A stretch of 64,000 nt of DNA from RGIG9115 sp045644665 (GTDB lineage: Bacteria; Bacillota; Clostridia; UBA1381), in the NCBI GenBank assembly GCA_045644665.1, contig JAZRHH010000034.1, forward strand, positions 50,895 to 114,894. The letters run 5' to 3'. The stretch's first letter is position 1. Each line of letters begins with the position of its first letter. Of this stretch, positions 62,000 to 64,000 are shown piece by piece. The position numbers were made by a program, and so were the translations under genes. The notes below the pieces were generated by a model. That model was not told the origin of the DNA, did no database searches, and was given only the letters and a program-made list of their open reading frames with translations.

Positions 62000-64000
62000 T
62001 TATTCAGCCATCTTTGCAAGCTTTTCGTACTTAGCTTCTGCGTTAGCAACAGCCTTTTCGAACAATTCCTTAGCACGTTCTGGGTTTGAACGAGCAAGTG
62101 AGTTGTAACGAACTTCGCCCATGAGGAATTCCTCATAGCTTTCTGTTGGCTTCTTAGAGTCGAGCTGGAATGGGTTCTTGCCCTCGAGCTCAAGTCTTGG
62201 GTCGTAACGGAAGAGGTGCCAGTAGCCAGCTTGTACAGCCTTCTTTTCTTCTGTCTGAGCAATGCTCATGCCGCCCTTAATACCGTGGTTGATACATGGA
62301 GCGTATGCGATGATAAGTGAAGGACCGTTATAGCTTTCAGCTTCGTGGAATGCCTTCAAGCACTGATTGTAGTCAGCACCCTGTGCAACCTGTGCAACGT
62401 ATACATAGCCGTAGCTCATTGCAATAGCAGCGAGGTCCTTTTTCTTAACCTCTTTACCTGCAGCTGCGAACTGTGCAATTGCACCTGTTGGAGTTGACTT
62501 TGAAGACTGACCGCCTGTGTTTGAGTAAACTTCTGTATCAAATACGAGTACGTTTACATCTTCGCCTGCTGCAAGCACATGGTCAACACCGCCGAAGCCG
62601 ATGTCGTATGCCCAGCCGTCGCCACCGAATACCCAAACAGACTTCTTAGCAAGGTAATCCTTGTCTGCAAGAACGTCTTTTGCTTCCTGTGAGTTAATTG
62701 CTGCAACTGCCTTAATAAGCTCGTCTGCTGCAACCTTGTTGCACTTGCCGCAATCCTTTGTTTCAATAAACTTATCAAATGCAGGCTTTACAGATGCATT
62801 TGCTTCTGCAACAGCTTCTGCTTTCTTAATTGCTGATTCTCTTAATGTGTTCTGTGCAAGGAACATACCGTAACCAAATTCTGCATTGTCTTCAAAGAGT
62901 GAGTTAGCCCAAGCAGGACCAAAACCGTCTTTGTTAGCGCAGTATGGTGTTGAAGGAGCAGAACCACCCCAGATTGATGAACAACCTGTTGCGTTTGCAA
63001 TATACATTCTGTCACCAAAGAGCTGTGTTACAAGCTTAGCGTATGGTGTTTCGCCACAGCCTGCACAAGCGCCTGAGAACTCAAGATAAGGCTTCTTGAA
63101 CTGTGAACCCTTAACTGTTGTGTCTTTGAACTTTTCAAGAACTTCTGCCTTTGGCTCAAGTGTTGTGCCGTAATTGAAGCCCTTCTGGTCGTCATAGTGT
63201 GCGTCAAGGCTTTCCATTACAAGCGCCTTTTCGCCCTTGAAGCCAGGACATACGTTAGCACATGAGCCACAACCTGTACAGTCAAGAACTGATACAGCGA
63301 TTCCGTAGTAAAGACCGTCCATTTGCTTCATGTTCACGTACTTCATGCCCTCAGGAGCGTTCTTCATTTCTTCCTCTGTCATAACAGCAGGACGGATAAC
63401 AGCGTGAGGACAAACATATGAACAGATACCACACTGGATACAGTTTTCAGGAATCCAGTTAGGAACGTCAACGGCAATTCCTCTCTTTTCGAATGCTGAT
63501 GAGCCAAGAGGTACCTGACCTGTTACATACTTTTCAAATGATGAAACAGGAAGCTGCATACCCTTGAATGAGTTAACAGGAACAAGAATGTTGTTTACAT
63601 AGTCGATAAGGTCGCCGTTGCCTTCGTAAGAAATTGCAAGGTCTTCGTCCTTTGCATTTTTCCAGCTTTCAGGAACTTCTACTTTAACAACCTGCTGTGC
63701 ACCTGCGTCGATAGCGTCGTGGTTCATCTTAACAATTGCATCACCCTTCTTTGAGTATGATGCTGTTGCAGCTCCTTTCATATACTTGATTGCATCATCT
63801 GATGGGATAATGTCTGCAAGCTTAAAGAAAGCTGACTGAAGTACAGTGTTAATTCTTGTGCCAAGACCGATTTCCTTACCAATCTTAACACCGTCAATTG
63901 TATAGAACTGAATGTTGTTTTCAGCAATATATCTCTTAACTTGTCCCGGAAGATGAGCTTCAAGCTCCTCAGCGTTCCATCCGCAGTTAAGGAGGAATAC
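62000..64000 (-). CDS. nifJ: pyruvate:ferredoxin (flavodoxin) oxidoreductase, C-terminal part
   Basis: The frame is open to the right edge, so the gene starts beyond the window; 666 residues of an expected ~1180 are seen. It contains the end of domain III-IV, two [4Fe-4S] motifs (CIQCGICSYVCPHA and CTGCGSCANVCPG), the cluster-site CAGCGETPYAKL, and the TPP-binding GDGWAYDIGFGGVDH with VYSNTGGQSSKSTP. The enzyme oxidises pyruvate to acetyl-CoA, CO2 and reduced ferredoxin. The apparent ATG at 63781 is internal, since conserved sequence continues upstream (GVKIGKEIGLGTRINTVLQS). Confidence 0.95.
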   Translation of the reverse strand, partial: VFLLNCGWNAEELEAHLPGQVKRYIAENNIQFYTIDGVKIGKEIGLGTRINTVLQSAFFKLADIIPSDDAIKYMKGAATASYSKKGDAIVKMNHDAIDAGAQQVVKVEVPESWKNAKDEDLAISYEGNGDLIDYVNNILVPVNSFKGMQLPVSSFEKYVTGQVPLGSSAFEKRGIAVDVPNWIPENCIQCGICSYVCPHAVIRPAVMTEEEMKNAPEGMKYVNMKQMDGLYYGIAVSVLDCTGCGSCANVCPGFKGEKALVMESLDAHYDDQKGFNYGTTLEPKAEVLEKFKDTTVKGSQFKKPYLEFSGACAGCGETPYAKLVTQLFGDRMYIANATGCSSIWGGSAPSTPYCANKDGFGPAWANSLFEDNAEFGYGMFLAQNTLRESAIKKAEAVAEANASVKPAFDKFIETKDCGKCNKVAADELIKAVAAINSQEAKDVLADKDYLAKKSVWVFGGDGWAYDIGFGGVDHVLAAGEDVNVLVFDTEVYSNTGGQSSKSTPTGAIAQFAAAGKEVKKKDLAAIAMSYGYVYVAQVAQGADYNQCLKAFHEAESYNGPSLIIAYAPCINHGIKGGMSIAQTEEKKAVQAGYWHLFRYDPRLELEGKNPFQLDSKKPTESYEEFLMGEVRYNSLARSNPERAKELFEKAVANAEAKYEKLAKMAE

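Noticed and set aside
1..64000. Reassignment of TGA across the genome
   Set aside because: TGA ends many well-defined genes here (for example the NSS transporter, gpr and topA) and is not used inside others.
1..64000. CRISPR arrays, insertion sequences or prophage
   Set aside because: No regular direct repeats, transposases or phage genes were seen.

Overview
The window looks like about 64 kb of chromosome from a low-G+C anaerobic Firmicute of the Clostridia type. The evidence is AT-rich DNA, strong AGGAGG-type ribosome binding sites, consensus sigma-A promoters, a germination protease gene (gpr), an NSS-type transporter, pyruvate:ferredoxin oxidoreductase, and clostridial gene order (rpmG-secE-nusG-rplK-rplA; rpsB-tsf-pyrH-frr-uppS-cdsA). 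No transposase, prophage or CRISPR array is visible. Two genes run off the window: an AtuA-like gene on the left and the pyruvate:ferredoxin oxidoreductase gene on the right.

Layout. 1-2.9 kb: AtuA-like, DUF4387 and a two-subunit class I hydro-lyase (fumarase/mesaconase type). 2.9-6.0 kb: galU facing a UDP-sugar diacylglycerol glycosyltransferase gene across interlocked promoters, then cysK. 6.0-11 kb: an M16 peptidase pair, gpr and a sodium symporter. 11.0-33.8 kb: one co-directional run of 19 genes for a Wzx/Wzy-type exopolysaccharide, carrying four c-di-GMP-type proteins: an intact GGDEF protein at the start, a polysaccharide co-polymerase fused to a degenerate GGDEF domain, a degenerate-GGDEF/EAL protein and a stand-alone EAL protein at the end. 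33.8-37.4 kb: an unexplained structured element, tRNA-Leu, the rplA/rplK/nusG/secE/rpmG operon and queT under a preQ1-I riboswitch. 37.4-40.9 kb: EamA transporter, phosphoesterase, tyrosine recombinase and AraC regulator.

40.9-53.4 kb (minus strand) is the most striking part: one tight operon encoding malate dehydrogenase, fumarase, HdrB, HdrC, HdrA, an MvhD/FlxD protein, FlxC, FlxB, FlxA, a fumarate-reductase-type iron-sulfur subunit, a fumarate-reductase-type flavoprotein (interrupted by one in-frame TGA) and an AspT/SucE-family exchanger. It reads as a complete cytoplasmic oxaloacetate-to-succinate module in which NADH electrons would enter through FlxABCD, be split at HdrA between ferredoxin and the HdrBC/fumarate reductase branch, with succinate exported by the last gene. 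This is inference from gene content. 53.5-64 kb holds topA, trmFO, the translation and envelope-precursor genes and the 3' part of pyruvate:ferredoxin oxidoreductase, a likely partner for the same ferredoxin pool.

Regulatory signals seen include promoters with 17-bp spacers before most operons, several bidirectional terminators, a promoter nested inside a terminator (queT/rpmG), face-to-face overlapping promoters (galU/glycosyltransferase), and a perfect 13-bp inverted repeat around the topA -35 box. No searches were run; family names come from motifs and gene order.
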